A stretch of 64,000 bases of DNA from Hahella sp018986435 (GCF_050749805.1 NZ_CP192738.1:682001-746000); one strand, 5' to 3'; counted from the first letter of the stretch, positions 1 to 8,814 are shown. Numbers and translations are program-made. The notes: generated by a model from the letters alone, not told the origin.

Positions 1-93
1 GTGGAAGTGTTAAAGACGGCGTTGTTTGATGTGTTGCAAGAGCGCTCAGAGGTGCTGGGCGAACGGCTGAATCAGTTGGCTGGGGCGCAGTAA
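1..93 (+). CDS. C-terminal end of an unidentified protein (partial)
   Basis: An open frame enters from the left edge and stops with TAA at 91-93, giving 30 residues that end in LNQLAGAQ. Too little is present to assign a family. The charged, leucine-rich tail could be helical. The frame begins with GTG at base 1, but that is probably an internal Val codon of a gene cut by the window edge. Confidence 0.55.
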   Translation: MEVLKTALFDVLQERSEVLGERLNQLAGAQ

Positions 94-150
94 CCGCTTT
101 GGCTCTTTGGCTGGCGAGTGGCGTTAAACGCCTAACCTGAAAGATAAGTT

Positions 151-188
151 GCCCGCGGGTCGGGAGGAGGGAGAGATGACCCGCGGGC
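151..188. repeat. Perfect 11-bp inverted repeat
   Basis: GCCCGCGGGTC at 151-161 is the exact reverse complement of 178-188. The 16-base spacer is a purine-rich GGGAGGAGGGAGAGAT. There is no T-run on either side, so it is not a classical intrinsic terminator. It could be a strong transcript-end hairpin or a DNA-level site. Confidence 0.6.
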
Positions 189-475
189 GACCACCCTGTC
201 GAAACTGGATGGAGCGCCGGATGGCGTTGCAACATCACCGAGCCCATTGAGTTCAGTCCTGCCGCTAATCCGCCAGCGCTGTGCGGAACTGTAACCAATT
301 CCCTCCGCATCAGGGTTGACGCATATCAACAACCTCAGCGTTTTATCCGGATTATCCTTAGGGCTATCAATACCTAAGAGACTTAAGCGTAATTGCGCAA
401 AGTGATTCCAGCCCATAGAATCTCAACGTTTTTCATTATGTTCTGCGTCTGCAGGCGATGGTTTGTAGTAAATCG

Positions 476-504
476 TTGACAGGGGCGCTCAATAAAAATA
501 ACCG
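476..504 (+). promoter_or_regulatory. Possible sigma70 promoter of nhaD
   Basis: A perfect -35 TTGACA occupies 476-481. A 17-base spacing places the -10 at 499-504 (TAACCG), which is poor, although an A/T-rich run covers 491-501. The nhaD ATG is at 529. The -35 is convincing and the -10 is not. Confidence 0.35.
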
Positions 505-528
505 AGAACTAAAGTACGGATTAGCTGA

Positions 529-1896
529 ATGAAAAAACTGCAACTTCTGCTGGGCGGTCTGCTGTGCGCGGCTGGCCCTGTTTACGCCTCTGAAGGCGGC
601 ATGCTCGTTCTAGACGCCACCGACTCACCCAAGGCGATACTCGCCGTCATCCTTTTTATCGTCGCTTATATCGCCGTCATGGCGGAAGAAGTGTTGCATT
701 TAAGGAAATCCAAGCCGGTCATTTTCGCCGCTGGATTGATCTGGGTGTTGGTGGCGAGCGTCGCTCAGGACATGGGGCGCAGCAATGACGATATCCACGG
801 CGCCGTCGCTCACAACCTGCTGGAATACGGCGCTTTATTTCTATTTCTCTTGGTGGCGATGACTTTCATCAATGCGATGGAGGAGCGCCATGTATTCGAG
901 TCCTTACGCTCTTATCTGGTTCACAAAGGTATGAGCTATCGCAAGCTGTTCTGGGTTACCGGATGGCTGGCTTTTTTCATTTCGCCGGTGGCGGATAACC
1001 TGACCACCGCTTTGCTGATGGGCGCGGTGATCATGGCGGTGGGAGGCAAAGACACCAAGTTTGTTTCCCTGTCGATGATTAATGTGGTGGTGGGCGCCAA
1101 CGCAGGCGGGGCGTTCAGTCCTTTTGGGGACATTACGACCTTGATGGTGTGGGCGTCCAAGAAAGTGCAGTTTGAAGAGTTCTTTGAGCTGTTCATTCCC
1201 TCTGTGCTGAACTTTGTGACGCCTGCGCTGATTATGAATTTCTTCCTGCCCAATGGCGTTCCAACAGGACATGGGGGACTGGTGCCTATCAAACGCGGCG
1301 GCTTGCGCATCTGTATTTTGTTCTTGTTGACCATTGCGACGGCGGTCTGCTTTGAGCGCTTTTTCCACTTGCCGCCGTTTCTCGGCATGATGACCGGTAT
1401 GTCCGTGCTCATGTTCTTTGCGTATTTTCTGCGTAAAACCGGAACCGTCGAAGACGATATTCAGTTTGATATATTCCGCAGAGTGGCGCGTGCGGAGTGG
1501 GACACGCTGCTGTTCTTCTTCGGCGTGATTTTCTGCGTAGGCGGCCTGGCGACGCTGGGCTTCCTGCAGATGATGTCTCATGGCATGTATGACAACTGGG
1601 GGCCAACGATCGCCAATATCGTGGCGGGCACCATCTCGGCGGTTGTGGATAATATTCCGGTGATGTTTGCGATTATATCGATGGAGCCGGACATGGACGT
1701 CAGCCAGTGGCTGTTGATTACGCTCACCGCCGGCGTTGGCGGCAGCCTGCTGTCCATTGGGTCGGCTGCCGGGGTGGCGTTGATGGGGCAGTCGAAAGGC
1801 AGCTACACTTTCCTGTCGCACCTGAAGTGGTCCTGGGCCATTTTTATCGGCTACGGCGTATCTATCGCCGCACATTTGGCCATCAACGGAACCTGA
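529..1896 (+). CDS. nhaD: NhaD-type Na+/H+ antiporter
   Basis: This 455-residue inner-membrane protein matches the NhaD family of the ion-transporter superfamily, which exports Na+ (or Li+) in exchange for H+. It has a hydrophobic N-terminal leader ending in Ala about residue 21, then roughly a dozen membrane segments. Characteristic stretches include ISPVADNLTTALLMGAV and NAGGAFSPFGDITTLMVW in the first half and SAVVDNIPVMFAI and GGSLLSIGSAAGVALMG in the second, the duplicated polar membrane motifs of this family. Length is normal. It appears to be a single-gene unit with a strong terminator behind it. It is one of three cation/proton antiporter systems in the window. Confidence 0.93.
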   Translation: MKKLQLLLGGLLCAAGPVYASEGGMLVLDATDSPKAILAVILFIVAYIAVMAEEVLHLRKSKPVIFAAGLIWVLVASVAQDMGRSNDDIHGAVAHNLLEYGALFLFLLVAMTFINAMEERHVFESLRSYLVHKGMSYRKLFWVTGWLAFFISPVADNLTTALLMGAVIMAVGGKDTKFVSLSMINVVVGANAGGAFSPFGDITTLMVWASKKVQFEEFFELFIPSVLNFVTPALIMNFFLPNGVPTGHGGLVPIKRGGLRICILFLLTIATAVCFERFFHLPPFLGMMTGMSVLMFFAYFLRKTGTVEDDIQFDIFRRVARAEWDTLLFFFGVIFCVGGLATLGFLQMMSHGMYDNWGPTIANIVAGTISAVVDNIPVMFAIISMEPDMDVSQWLLITLTAGVGGSLLSIGSAAGVALMGQSKGSYTFLSHLKWSWAIFIGYGVSIAAHLAINGT

Positions 1897-1909
1897 GTCG
1901 GCGTTCAGG

Positions 1910-1953
1910 GAAGATCCGGTTGAAGTGAAACCGGGTCTTCACGTTTCTTGCTT
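1910..1953 (+). terminator. Intrinsic terminator after nhaD
   Basis: A 12-bp stem (1910-1921 with 1929-1940, one G-U pair) closes a 7-base loop and is followed by the T-rich tail ACGTTTCTTGCTT. It starts 13 bases after the nhaD stop. Confidence 0.8.
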
Positions 1954-1997
1954 ATCAATGTTAGCATGGAACACATTGACGCCAGAGAGCCTTCGCC

Positions 1998-2885
1998 ATG
2001 TCCCCTGAAATCCTTCCTGTCATTAGTCCGGACCAAGTGCGTTCCACGCTGTCGCTCTATCGCACGGAAGATGCGTTGGCGCCAGTGGTCGTCTGCATGC
2101 CCGCCATGGGCGTCCGCGCCAGTTTTTATTCGCCCTTGGCGGAGGCGATAGCCGCACGCGGCGTTCACTGCGTGACGGCGGATCTGCGCGGACATGGCAG
2201 TAGCTCAGTGCGCGCCTCCCGGCGCACCAACTTCGGCTACTACGAGATGATCCAATACGACTGGCCGGCCGTGCTGGACTGTGTGAGGCTGCATCTGCCG
2301 GATTCGCCGATCTGGCTGCTTGGCCACAGTCTGGGCGGACAATTAAGCTCTCTTTACATGGCGGAGCAGCCGGGATCTGTCGCAGGGCTTATTTTGCTGG
2401 CTTCCTGTAATGTCTACTACAAAGGATACGCCAAACCTTTGCGGACTCTCGCCGGTACGCAGTTGCTGCGTGGTATCAGCGAGATCTGGGGATATATGCC
2501 GGGGGATCGTATCGGTTTCGCGGGGCGGGAGGCGCGTCGCCTGATTCGTGATTGGGCGCGCAACGCCCGCACTGGCGACTACTACCCGGAGCGAAGCCCG
2601 ATAAATTATGAGCGTCTGCTGGAGGCGGTCACCAAGCCTGTGCTGGCGATTTCCTTCGAGTCCGATGAACTGGCTCCGGCTGAAGCCGTGGCGAACCTGT
2701 ATCGCAAAATGCCTTCTGCGGAGGTAACGCACTGGCGTCTGACGGACGCTGATTTCGGCGGCGCCTGTGTAGGACACTTCAATTGGATCAAGCATTCAGA
2801 GAGTCTGGCGCAACGTGTAGGCGACTGGCTGGAACGCAGCGCTCTGCAATCTGAGTCGCCTTTGGCGGTCTCGGAAGGGGGTTGA
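1998..2885 (+). CDS. Alpha/beta-fold hydrolase
   Basis: A 295-residue cytoplasmic alpha/beta hydrolase. The nucleophile elbow GHSLGG is at residues 109-114, making Ser111 the nucleophile. An acidic residue lies in SFESDELAP near residue 220, and a late His in VGHFNW near 259 would complete the triad. DLRGHGSSS at 62-70 is the usual oxyanion-side loop. The substrate is unknown. Esterase, lipase-like or thioesterase activity are all possible, and the layout resembles COG4757-type predicted hydrolases. It is transcribed alone and ends in its own terminator. Confidence 0.8.
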   Translation: MSPEILPVISPDQVRSTLSLYRTEDALAPVVVCMPAMGVRASFYSPLAEAIAARGVHCVTADLRGHGSSSVRASRRTNFGYYEMIQYDWPAVLDCVRLHLPDSPIWLLGHSLGGQLSSLYMAEQPGSVAGLILLASCNVYYKGYAKPLRTLAGTQLLRGISEIWGYMPGDRIGFAGREARRLIRDWARNARTGDYYPERSPINYERLLEAVTKPVLAISFESDELAPAEAVANLYRKMPSAEVTHWRLTDADFGGACVGHFNWIKHSESLAQRVGDWLERSALQSESPLAVSEGG

Positions 2886-2887
2886 AA

Positions 2888-2910
2888 GGGTAAGCTCACT
2901 TACCCTGTCT
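2888..2910 (+). terminator. Terminator after the alpha/beta hydrolase
   Basis: A perfect 7-bp stem, GGGTAAG (2888-2894) with CTTACCC (2899-2905), has a CTCA loop and a short pyrimidine-rich tail. It sits between two convergent genes. Confidence 0.65.
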
Positions 2911-2929
2911 ATCGTCTAAAAAGGCAAGC

Positions 2930-3292
2930 CTAGACTTTGAGTTTGTCCGTATAAGGCGGCCAACCCAGAGGTTTCCCCGCCAGAACGTGAAGGTGGATAT
3001 GGAAAACCGTCTGTCCTGCGTTTTCGTTGCAGTTCATCACTACACGGTAGCCGTCATCGGCGAACCCTTTTTCTTGGGCGATTTTAGCTGCGGCGATATA
3101 CAAGTGGCCCACTAACTCACGATCTTGTTCTTCAATATCGTTGATGGTGGCGATGGGCTTTTTGGGAATGACCAGGAAATGCACTGGCGCTTGAGGGTTG
3201 ATGTCGTTGAACGCCAGACAGAACTCATCCTCGTAGATAATGTCGGCGGGGATTTCCCGTTTGATGATTTTGCTGAAAATCGTTTCAGACAT
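2930..3292 (-). CDS. hinT: HIT-family purine nucleotide hydrolase (HinT-like)
   Basis: A 120-residue histidine-triad protein with the signature HIHLHVL at residues 98-104. The central His of the triad forms the covalent nucleotidyl intermediate. Proteins of this family hydrolyse AMP-lysine and other nucleoside phosphoramidates in the cytoplasm. The N-terminus MSETIFSKIIKREIPADI is typical of the HinT branch. Length is normal for a stand-alone HinT. The ubiquinone hydroxylase gene lies 53 bases upstream on the same strand, so the two may be co-transcribed. Confidence 0.92.
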   Translation of the reverse strand: MSETIFSKIIKREIPADIIYEDEFCLAFNDINPQAPVHFLVIPKKPIATINDIEEQDRELVGHLYIAAAKIAQEKGFADDGYRVVMNCNENAGQTVFHIHLHVLAGKPLGWPPYTDKLKV

Positions 3293-3345
3293 GGTCTTGC
3301 ATCCTTTGGCTGCGTTTACGGTGTGGTTATGTTTTGCTGCGACAG

Positions 3346-4629
3346 TCAGCGCGTCAACGGACGTTCCGTCTGTGCGCCATTCAGTCCCATGGCGTAGGCG
3401 ATGACTTTGCGTTTCGCCGGTCCTAACAGGCCCGCAAGCCCGAGTCCCAGGTTGCGCGCCAGTTTCACCGGGGCGAGGTTGTTGCTGAAGGCGTAATAAA
3501 ATCCATCCATCAGCGTCATCATTTTAAGATTCTCTCCTCGGCGCAGTCGCTCATATTGACGCAGAGTCTGCAGATCGCCGATGCTCAGTCCTCGCTCTGC
3601 GGCTTGTTGAATCACCTCCGCCAGGGCGGCGGCGTCCTGAAACCCGAGGTTAACTCCCTGTCCCGCCAGGGGATTAATTGTATGCGCGGCGTCGCCCGCC
3701 AGCGCGACGCCCTGAGCTACATAGTGTTGAGCGTGTCGTTTCACGAGCGGAAATGAGCCTTTGCCGAGTACTTGGCGTAGTTCCGGCAACTGACGGGGAA
3801 ACTCTTTGCGCAGGGCGCGGATAAATTCGTCCTGAGAGAGTTGTTGTAACGCCTTTAATTTGGCGGGCTGGTCGTACCAGACCAATGAGGCGTAGGCGAC
3901 GCCGTCCATGGCGCACAAGGGTAGGAACGCCAGTGGCCCATTAGGTCGGAATGCCTGCCAGGTAATATTTTGAGGCTCGCCGGCGATGGCGACGCTAACC
4001 ACTAGCGCATGCTGTTCATAGGCGTCGCTGAGCAACCCGAGCTGCGCCTGCTCCCGAACCAAGGAAGAGCCGCCATCGGCGCCGACTATTAAGCGTCCGC
4101 TCAGCAGGGTTTTATCATCCAGCATGACTTCAGGCGACGATGCGCGAAAGTTGATGGCGTGAATGCGCCGGCCGCTGATCAAGGTTACGTTTTCCGCCTG
4201 CTCGACCACACGCAGCAGCGCCAATTGAATGACCCGGTTTTCAACGATGTGACCAAGATGAGAGTGGCCAACCTGGCGGGAGTCGAACTCTGTTTTGTTG
4301 ACCACCGACGACAACCGCTCGCCGAAAGGATTGCCCAGTTTCTCCCACACCGCCAGACGTTGGTAGGGATGGGCGCGCATACGCAGAGCGTGCTCCCAGG
4401 CGCCAATCTGGGTGAGAAACTGCTCGCTGGCGAAATTAATCGCGGATACGCGCAGGTCCGGAGTTTCGTCTGGGTTGAAGGGAGCGGGCAGCTCTCTCTC
4501 TATCACCGCCGTTTTTAACGACGTGTTCTTTAACGCTGCGGCGATAGCTGCGCCGACCATGCCTCCGCCGACGATGATGACGTCGTAATCAGGAGCGTCG
4601 CTGAGCTGGGAAGAAGCCTTGTCTGTCAT
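3346..4629 (-). CDS. ubiF: UbiH/UbiF-family ubiquinone-biosynthesis hydroxylase
   Basis: A 427-residue FAD-dependent aromatic hydroxylase. VIIVGGGMVGAAIA at about residues 15-28 is the FAD Rossmann loop, and ALAGDAAHTINPLAGQG near 315 is the second FAD motif of the UbiH/COQ6 family. The text DLRVSAINFASEQFLTQIGAW resembles UbiF, the C6 hydroxylase acting on 2-octaprenyl-3-methyl-6-methoxy-benzoquinol. UbiH or UbiI specificity cannot be excluded from sequence alone. The ATG lacks a strong ribosome site. The ubiquinone gene ubiA occurs 12 kb away. Confidence 0.83.
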   Translation of the reverse strand: MTDKASSQLSDAPDYDVIIVGGGMVGAAIAAALKNTSLKTAVIERELPAPFNPDETPDLRVSAINFASEQFLTQIGAWEHALRMRAHPYQRLAVWEKLGNPFGERLSSVVNKTEFDSRQVGHSHLGHIVENRVIQLALLRVVEQAENVTLISGRRIHAINFRASSPEVMLDDKTLLSGRLIVGADGGSSLVREQAQLGLLSDAYEQHALVVSVAIAGEPQNITWQAFRPNGPLAFLPLCAMDGVAYASLVWYDQPAKLKALQQLSQDEFIRALRKEFPRQLPELRQVLGKGSFPLVKRHAQHYVAQGVALAGDAAHTINPLAGQGVNLGFQDAAALAEVIQQAAERGLSIGDLQTLRQYERLRRGENLKMMTLMDGFYYAFSNNLAPVKLARNLGLGLAGLLGPAKRKVIAYAMGLNGAQTERPLTR

Positions 4630-4732
4630 AGTAATGTCAATAGGTTCCGGACGGCGGCTGGATAAGCCGGGAGCCTAATGATAGAGGAAGAGGGAAGGAG
4701 ACTGCAAAACCTCGGCGCAGGCTTCTGGGGCC

Positions 4733-5530
4733 TTATTCGTCCGCCATGGAAGGCGGCGTGCGGGTAAGGATATCCAGAGGGCTCTCCGCTATGCCGTAGC
4801 GACGATAGATGGTCGCGACCCAACCGCTTTGCAGAAGCTCAGCCAGAGCGGCGTTGAAGTCGGCGACGATGGTCTCGGCGTTGTCCAGGTTACGACGAAC
4901 CCCCATATGCAGAGGGCGGTACACCAGGGGGAGAGGCAATATCTTCAGGTGCTCGCTAAGCCGGTCATCATGGTTGATGAGGCTATGCAGAATCCTGACA
5001 TCCTCTACGGTCAGATCCAGACGCCCGACAGCGGTCATATTGAGGGCGCTTTCCGTGGTATTAACGGTGATTTTGTTGAGCGATGTTGAGAAGTCAAATG
5101 GACTCCAAAAGCGGGCGCCTTGGCGTACGCCGATGCGGGCGTTGGTGAGGTCGCTGAGGCGCGATGGTTTGAATGTGCTCTCTGTCGGCGCGGCGAAACC
5201 AATGACGTTGACGTAATAAGGGGATGAAAAGACAAAGGCTTCTTCTCTTTCCAGCGTCCACCAGAGCCCGATCATGACATCGACTTCTTTGAATTCCGCT
5301 GCGCGCAATAGTCGAGGCCAGGGCAAAATCTTTATCTGTACCGGGTAGCCGGCTTTATTGAAGGCGGACTCCACGATTTCCGTGGCCAGGCCACGGTGGA
5401 TCTGATCTTCATCCAGGTAAGGCGGCCAGGGAGGGCCGCCCAGGATCAGCGTGGGCTTCTCCGCGCTGGCGAAGCCCGCGTGCAGCCATAACGCCGCCAG
5501 CATAAGCGACAGATATTTGTATATCGGCAA
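4733..5530 (-). CDS. Orphan periplasmic solute-binding protein (SBP_bac_3 fold)
   Basis: The protein resembles the amino-acid-type family 3 solute-binding proteins: a GGPPWPPYLDED opening, LPWPRLLRAAEFKEVDVMIG in lobe 1 and a terminal YRRYGI segment. The longest frame starts at 5650 but overlaps the upstream gene by 80 bases and has no leader there. A TTG at 5530 gives a 265-residue product starting LPIYKYLSL with a good signal peptide cleaved after ASA, so I choose it. An ATG at 5503 is the alternative but leaves an uncharged leader. No permease or ATPase gene is nearby, so it may feed a sensor rather than a transporter. Confidence 0.72.
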   Translation of the reverse strand: MPIYKYLSLMLAALWLHAGFASAEKPTLILGGPPWPPYLDEDQIHRGLATEIVESAFNKAGYPVQIKILPWPRLLRAAEFKEVDVMIGLWWTLEREEAFVFSSPYYVNVIGFAAPTESTFKPSRLSDLTNARIGVRQGARFWSPFDFSTSLNKITVNTTESALNMTAVGRLDLTVEDVRILHSLINHDDRLSEHLKILPLPLVYRPLHMGVRRNLDNAETIVADFNAALAELLQSGWVATIYRRYGIAESPLDILTRTPPSMADE

Positions 5531-5570
5531 CGCTGCCGGTCTATGCTGGCGAATATTGACTGCTCCGGGG

Positions 5571-6098
5571 TCAGGCGTGCCTGTGGGCGCGTTTACGGCC
5601 TTGCCGCACCCGCTGTAGCGGCGGGCTGTTGGGCTGAACGAACCCTTCATTCATGATTAGCGGCCGCGCTAAGTCGACATAGGCGCTCATGGACATGCGC
5701 AGTATTTCGCTGTGAGTGCCTGCGCTGAAGGCGATCTCTTCGTTATTGCGCAGATGCTCGTCCATATAGACGGACATGCCGTACAGATTGCCGAAAGGGG
5801 GGATGGCGCCGACTTCGCATTCCGCAAAATGGTCTTTGAAGTCCTCTTCGTCCGCCAACTCTATGAAATCCGTACCCATCGCGCGCATGAACCGGTCCCA
5901 ACGAATACGCGATGTCGCGGGCATAACCGCCATCGCGAACTTGCCGTCCATCATGACAATCACGGTTTTTGCGAGCATCTTCCCGCAGATATGCGCGGAT
6001 TGAGCGATCTCCTGAGCGGTATAAGCCGGGGAATGCTGTATCGACACATATCGGACTTGATGTCCATCGAGGAAGTTCTTCAAAGATTGTACAGGCAT
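5571..6098 (-). CDS. YbaK/prolyl-tRNA deacylase-type protein
   Basis: A 175-residue protein of the YbaK/aminoacyl-tRNA deacylase fold. Visible family marks are KTVIVMMDGKFAMAVMPA, the FAECEVGAIPPFGN loop (the usual GxxxP substrate-side motif) and FSAGTHSEILRMS. Such proteins hydrolyse misacylated tRNA in trans, most often Ala- or Cys-tRNA(Pro), but the exact substrate is not readable here. The start has an excellent GGAGG ribosome site. The solute-binding-protein gene follows on the same strand. Confidence 0.82.
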   Translation of the reverse strand: MPVQSLKNFLDGHQVRYVSIQHSPAYTAQEIAQSAHICGKMLAKTVIVMMDGKFAMAVMPATSRIRWDRFMRAMGTDFIELADEEDFKDHFAECEVGAIPPFGNLYGMSVYMDEHLRNNEEIAFSAGTHSEILRMSMSAYVDLARPLIMNEGFVQPNSPPLQRVRQGRKRAHRHA

Positions 6099-6208
6099 AA
6101 GCCACCTCCAGCCTGGATAAGAAACATTCGCTCTTAATAATTAAGATAGCCTATTAAGTTGCGATTGCAGCAAATAGCGGGGCTGAAAGTTGGGAACTGG
6201 GTAACGGT

Positions 6209-6242
6209 TGGGAAAATAAAAAGGGGAACCTGAGTTCCCCTT
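6209..6242 (-). terminator. Intrinsic terminator of the OprF-like porin gene
   Basis: A perfect 9-bp stem, AAGGGGAAC (6221-6229) with GTTCCCCTT (6234-6242), closes a 4-base loop. On the minus strand it is followed by a T-rich run (TTTTTATTTTCC, 6220 to 6209). It starts 26 bases after the OmpA-family stop. Confidence 0.88.
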
Positions 6243-6268
6243 GCTTGGATTATCTGGCGAATCAGCTG

Positions 6269-7555
6269 TTATTGATTGGTTTTAACGGTCGCTTCTACGA
6301 CTGCGACAACGCGACGGTTGGCGCTACGGCCTTCTGCGGTGTTGTTATCGCCAATCGGACGGGCTTCGCCGTAACCGACGCTGGAGATTCTCTCGCCAGC
6401 AATGCCGAAACGCTCAACGACCATCTGACGCACGGCGCTGGCGCGCTTCTCAGACAGCTTCTGGTTGTAGGCGTCTTGCCCGCGATCGTCAGTGTGTCCT
6501 TCAACAACCGCTTTCGTGTCTGGATACTGGCGCATGAACTCAGCCAGTTTCTCTACTTCTGACACAAACTCCTCTGGAATAGCCGCTGAGTTAGTGGGGA
6601 ACGTGACGTTCATGGTAATTGTGACCGTCTCGCTTAACTGAATACGGCAGCCGCGGTTGTCCACTTTAGCGCCATAGGGCGTGTCAGGGCATGCGTCCAG
6701 ACCGTCGGTGATGCCGTCACGGTCGGTGTCCAGAGGGCAGCCTCTGCTGTCCACTTTCGCCGCTGCCGGAGAGTTCGGGCACTGGTCTTTTTCGTTCGGT
6801 ACGCCGTCTGCGTCATCGTCGCCGACAACTGGGCAGCCTGTGGCGTCAACGCGCGCGCCGGCTTTGGTGTTGGGGCACTGATCTTTGTCATCGGTCACGC
6901 CATCACCGTCCGCATCGCCAATCACCTCACATCCGCGAACGTCGACTTTAGCACCGTAAGGCGTGCCAGGGCAGGCGTCTTCGTCGTCATATACGCCGTC
7001 TCTGTCGCTATCCTTAGGAGCAGGCGCGGCGGAGGCGAACATGTAAGTGAAGCCCAGGTTCAGCATGGCGTCTTTGGTTTCGTCTTCATCGCCATACACG
7101 CCGCGGGCGTCAAAGCGTACGTCCATAGATTCGCTGATGGCGTGCTTGATACCGGCGCCCAGATTGTATTGGGTTTCCTCGTCTCTGCCGCCTTCATCGT
7201 ATTTAAAGGCGTAGTTGCCGACGCCGCCGACTAGATATGGACGCCAGGCTTCGCCCGGGCTGAAGTGATATAGGGCGTCTAGGCGATAAAAGATGCCATT
7301 GAGGTAACCCGTGTTGTGTTTTCTTTCGAGGTCTGCGCCACCGAAGAGAACCTCTGCGGAAATGGCTGGCGTGAAGTTATAACCCAGGCCTGCAGCAAGG
7401 TTCGGATCGTCTTCAATTTGACGCTCATGGTCGAAGAATGTGTAGCCGAGCAGGCCGGTGAAATACGCACCTTTTTCGCGACCGTCGGCAAGCGCCGGCT
7501 GCGCGGATGCAATAGCGCCCATAAGTAAAATAGATGGGAGTAGTTTTGCTTTCAT
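6269..7555 (-). CDS. OprF-like OmpA-family outer-membrane protein with TSP3 repeats
   Basis: A 428-residue secreted protein. A signal peptide (MKAKLLPSILLMGAIASAQPALA) precedes a beta-barrel domain (about residues 25-175). Four calcium-binding thrombospondin type 3 repeats follow (about 180-300, each with DxDxDGxxDxxDxCP spacing and a closing RGC or TGC). A C-terminal OmpA peptidoglycan-binding domain carries EGHTDDRG and NRRV. OprF-class porins anchor the outer membrane to peptidoglycan. I choose ATG 7555 over GTG 7561 because the AAGAGG ribosome site is correctly spaced only for the ATG. A hairpin at 7580-7599 lies in the leader. Confidence 0.9.
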   Translation of the reverse strand: MKAKLLPSILLMGAIASAQPALADGREKGAYFTGLLGYTFFDHERQIEDDPNLAAGLGYNFTPAISAEVLFGGADLERKHNTGYLNGIFYRLDALYHFSPGEAWRPYLVGGVGNYAFKYDEGGRDEETQYNLGAGIKHAISESMDVRFDARGVYGDEDETKDAMLNLGFTYMFASAAPAPKDSDRDGVYDDEDACPGTPYGAKVDVRGCEVIGDADGDGVTDDKDQCPNTKAGARVDATGCPVVGDDDADGVPNEKDQCPNSPAAAKVDSRGCPLDTDRDGITDGLDACPDTPYGAKVDNRGCRIQLSETVTITMNVTFPTNSAAIPEEFVSEVEKLAEFMRQYPDTKAVVEGHTDDRGQDAYNQKLSEKRASAVRQMVVERFGIAGERISSVGYGEARPIGDNNTAEGRSANRRVVAVVEATVKTNQ

Positions 7556-7579
7556 TGCCACCTCTTTGTGTAATCTATT

Positions 7580-7599
7580 CCCGAACCTGCCGGCTCGGG
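7580..7599 (-). promoter_or_regulatory. Hairpin in the leader of the OprF-like gene
   Basis: CCCGAACC (7580-7587) and GGCTCGGG (7592-7599) form an 8-bp stem with one G-U pair and a 4-base loop, 25 bases upstream of the ATG. It lacks a T-run, so it is more likely a 5' UTR stability or translation element than a terminator for mscS. Confidence 0.4.
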
Positions 7600-7632
7600 G
7601 GAACTTTCCAAAAATAAAAGGGATTAAGGGAT

Positions 7633-8451
7633 TTATTGAGTTTCTTGATAAATGTGGACATCCCTTTGGGGGAACGGAATGGTGACGCCTTCTTCGTCGA
7701 AGCGCTTCTTCACGTTCTCATGCATGTCGAAGTACAGCGGCCAGTAATCCGCAGTGACGACCCAGGGGCGTACGGCGAGATTAACGGAGCTGTCCGCCAG
7801 CGCCATGACGGCGATCACGGGGGCTGGATCTTTCAACACGCGTGAATCGGCTTCCAGCATGGATTTAATTATATTTTTAGCTTTGTCGATGTCGTCGCCG
7901 TAGCTGATGCCGAATACCATGTCCACACGTCTGGTTGCTTCCGCTGCGATATTGATCAGGGGATTATTCGCCAGATTGGAGTTGGGAATAATGACCCGGC
8001 GGTTATCCGGCGTCATTACGACCGTGGTGAATATCTGGATTTCCCTGACTGTGCCGATGTAGCCGGCTCCATCTATCACGTCGCCGACTTTGAAAGGCTT
8101 GAACACCAGGATCATGATGCCGCTGGCGAAGTTCGACAGGTTGCCCTGCAGAGCCAAGCCAACAGCCAGACCGGCGGCGCCTAAGACGGCGATAAAGGAA
8201 GTCGTTTCAATGCCCACCATTTGCGCAACGCTGACCAGCAGCAACGCCTTGAGACCTACTGACGCAATGCTGTGCACGAACTTGGTGAGTGTGGGATCAA
8301 ACTTCTTCTGCAGGCGGTCATCTGTGAACTTGAGCGCTCTGTTGATCAGCCACATACCTACTATGAGAGTAATGATGGCGAGCAACAATTGCGGCGCGTA
8401 CTCCATCACCAGTTCGACGCCCTTATCTAAATACTGATCTAGGTTCTCCAT
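7633..8451 (-). CDS. mscS: Small-conductance mechanosensitive channel MscS
   Basis: A 272-residue inner-membrane channel of MscS size. Three N-terminal membrane segments end in the pore helix GAAGLAVGLALQGNLSNFASG, the Gly/Ala-rich TM3 of the family. The cytoplasmic beta and alpha/beta domains follow (PFKVGDVIDGAGYIGTV and PNSNLANNPLIN). It releases solutes on hypo-osmotic shock. The start is preceded by AAGGAG. The OprF-like gene follows 77 bases downstream on the same strand. Confidence 0.93.
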   Translation of the reverse strand: MENLDQYLDKGVELVMEYAPQLLLAIITLIVGMWLINRALKFTDDRLQKKFDPTLTKFVHSIASVGLKALLLVSVAQMVGIETTSFIAVLGAAGLAVGLALQGNLSNFASGIMILVFKPFKVGDVIDGAGYIGTVREIQIFTTVVMTPDNRRVIIPNSNLANNPLINIAAEATRRVDMVFGISYGDDIDKAKNIIKSMLEADSRVLKDPAPVIAVMALADSSVNLAVRPWVVTADYWPLYFDMHENVKKRFDEEGVTIPFPQRDVHIYQETQ

Positions 8452-8814
8452 TGAAGACTCCTTAGCGGTTTTAGTTCTTATGCGTCAGCGCCCGCCACCT
8501 GGCATGGGTGGGGTTGGGTATTGCATTGCAAAGGATGACGGCGAGCGCGCGGACATTGAAGCCAGACAGCGCTAGTCTAGCAGAAGCCGCCGCGCTGCCA
8601 AGCGCTTTTACGCGCAGAATCCTGGAGTTAGCCGCGCAATAAGTGCATTTCCGTAGGTGTGACGAAAATCTGACGCAAATTCCAAGCTAGAGTCTACGAA
8701 AAGTTTTCATAACCGGATTCCCTTGATTTGGCGCTATTTGTGACATAATGGCCGCTATTTTCTGGAATTTTCGTCTTATTCGATAATTTACGTTCAGTAG
8801 TGGATGAACCTCTC
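8452..8814. other. Divergent promoter region between mscS and a methyltransferase gene
   Basis: No gene is visible in these 363 bases. On the plus strand TTGATT (8723-8728) and CATAAT (8744-8749) are a weak sigma70-like pair with a short 15-base spacer upstream of the methyltransferase. I see no clear operator. Confidence 0.4.

Larger units (their letters stand above)
94..528. other. 435-bp region before nhaD
   Basis: No gene is well supported here. It holds a perfect 11-bp inverted repeat (151-188) and a TTGACA box at 476 that suits nhaD. A 94-codon minus-strand frame (132-416) begins with ATG, but it lacks a recognisable family and a good ribosome site, so I do not call it. A short 13-bp palindrome (120-132) lies just after the upstream stop codon and may belong to its 3' end. 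Confidence 0.5.

Noticed and set aside
132..416. 94-codon minus-strand frame before nhaD
   Set aside because: No recognisable family, no good ribosome site and a low-complexity Pro/Ser tail. It overlaps an inverted repeat.
904..1875. Long reading frames opposite nhaD, pit (31979-33013), the hybrid kinase (36945-37889) and mrpA (46979-48040)
   Set aside because: They lie wholly opposite strongly supported genes, have Arg/Gln/His-rich shadow composition typical of GC-rich coding DNA, and show no domain text.
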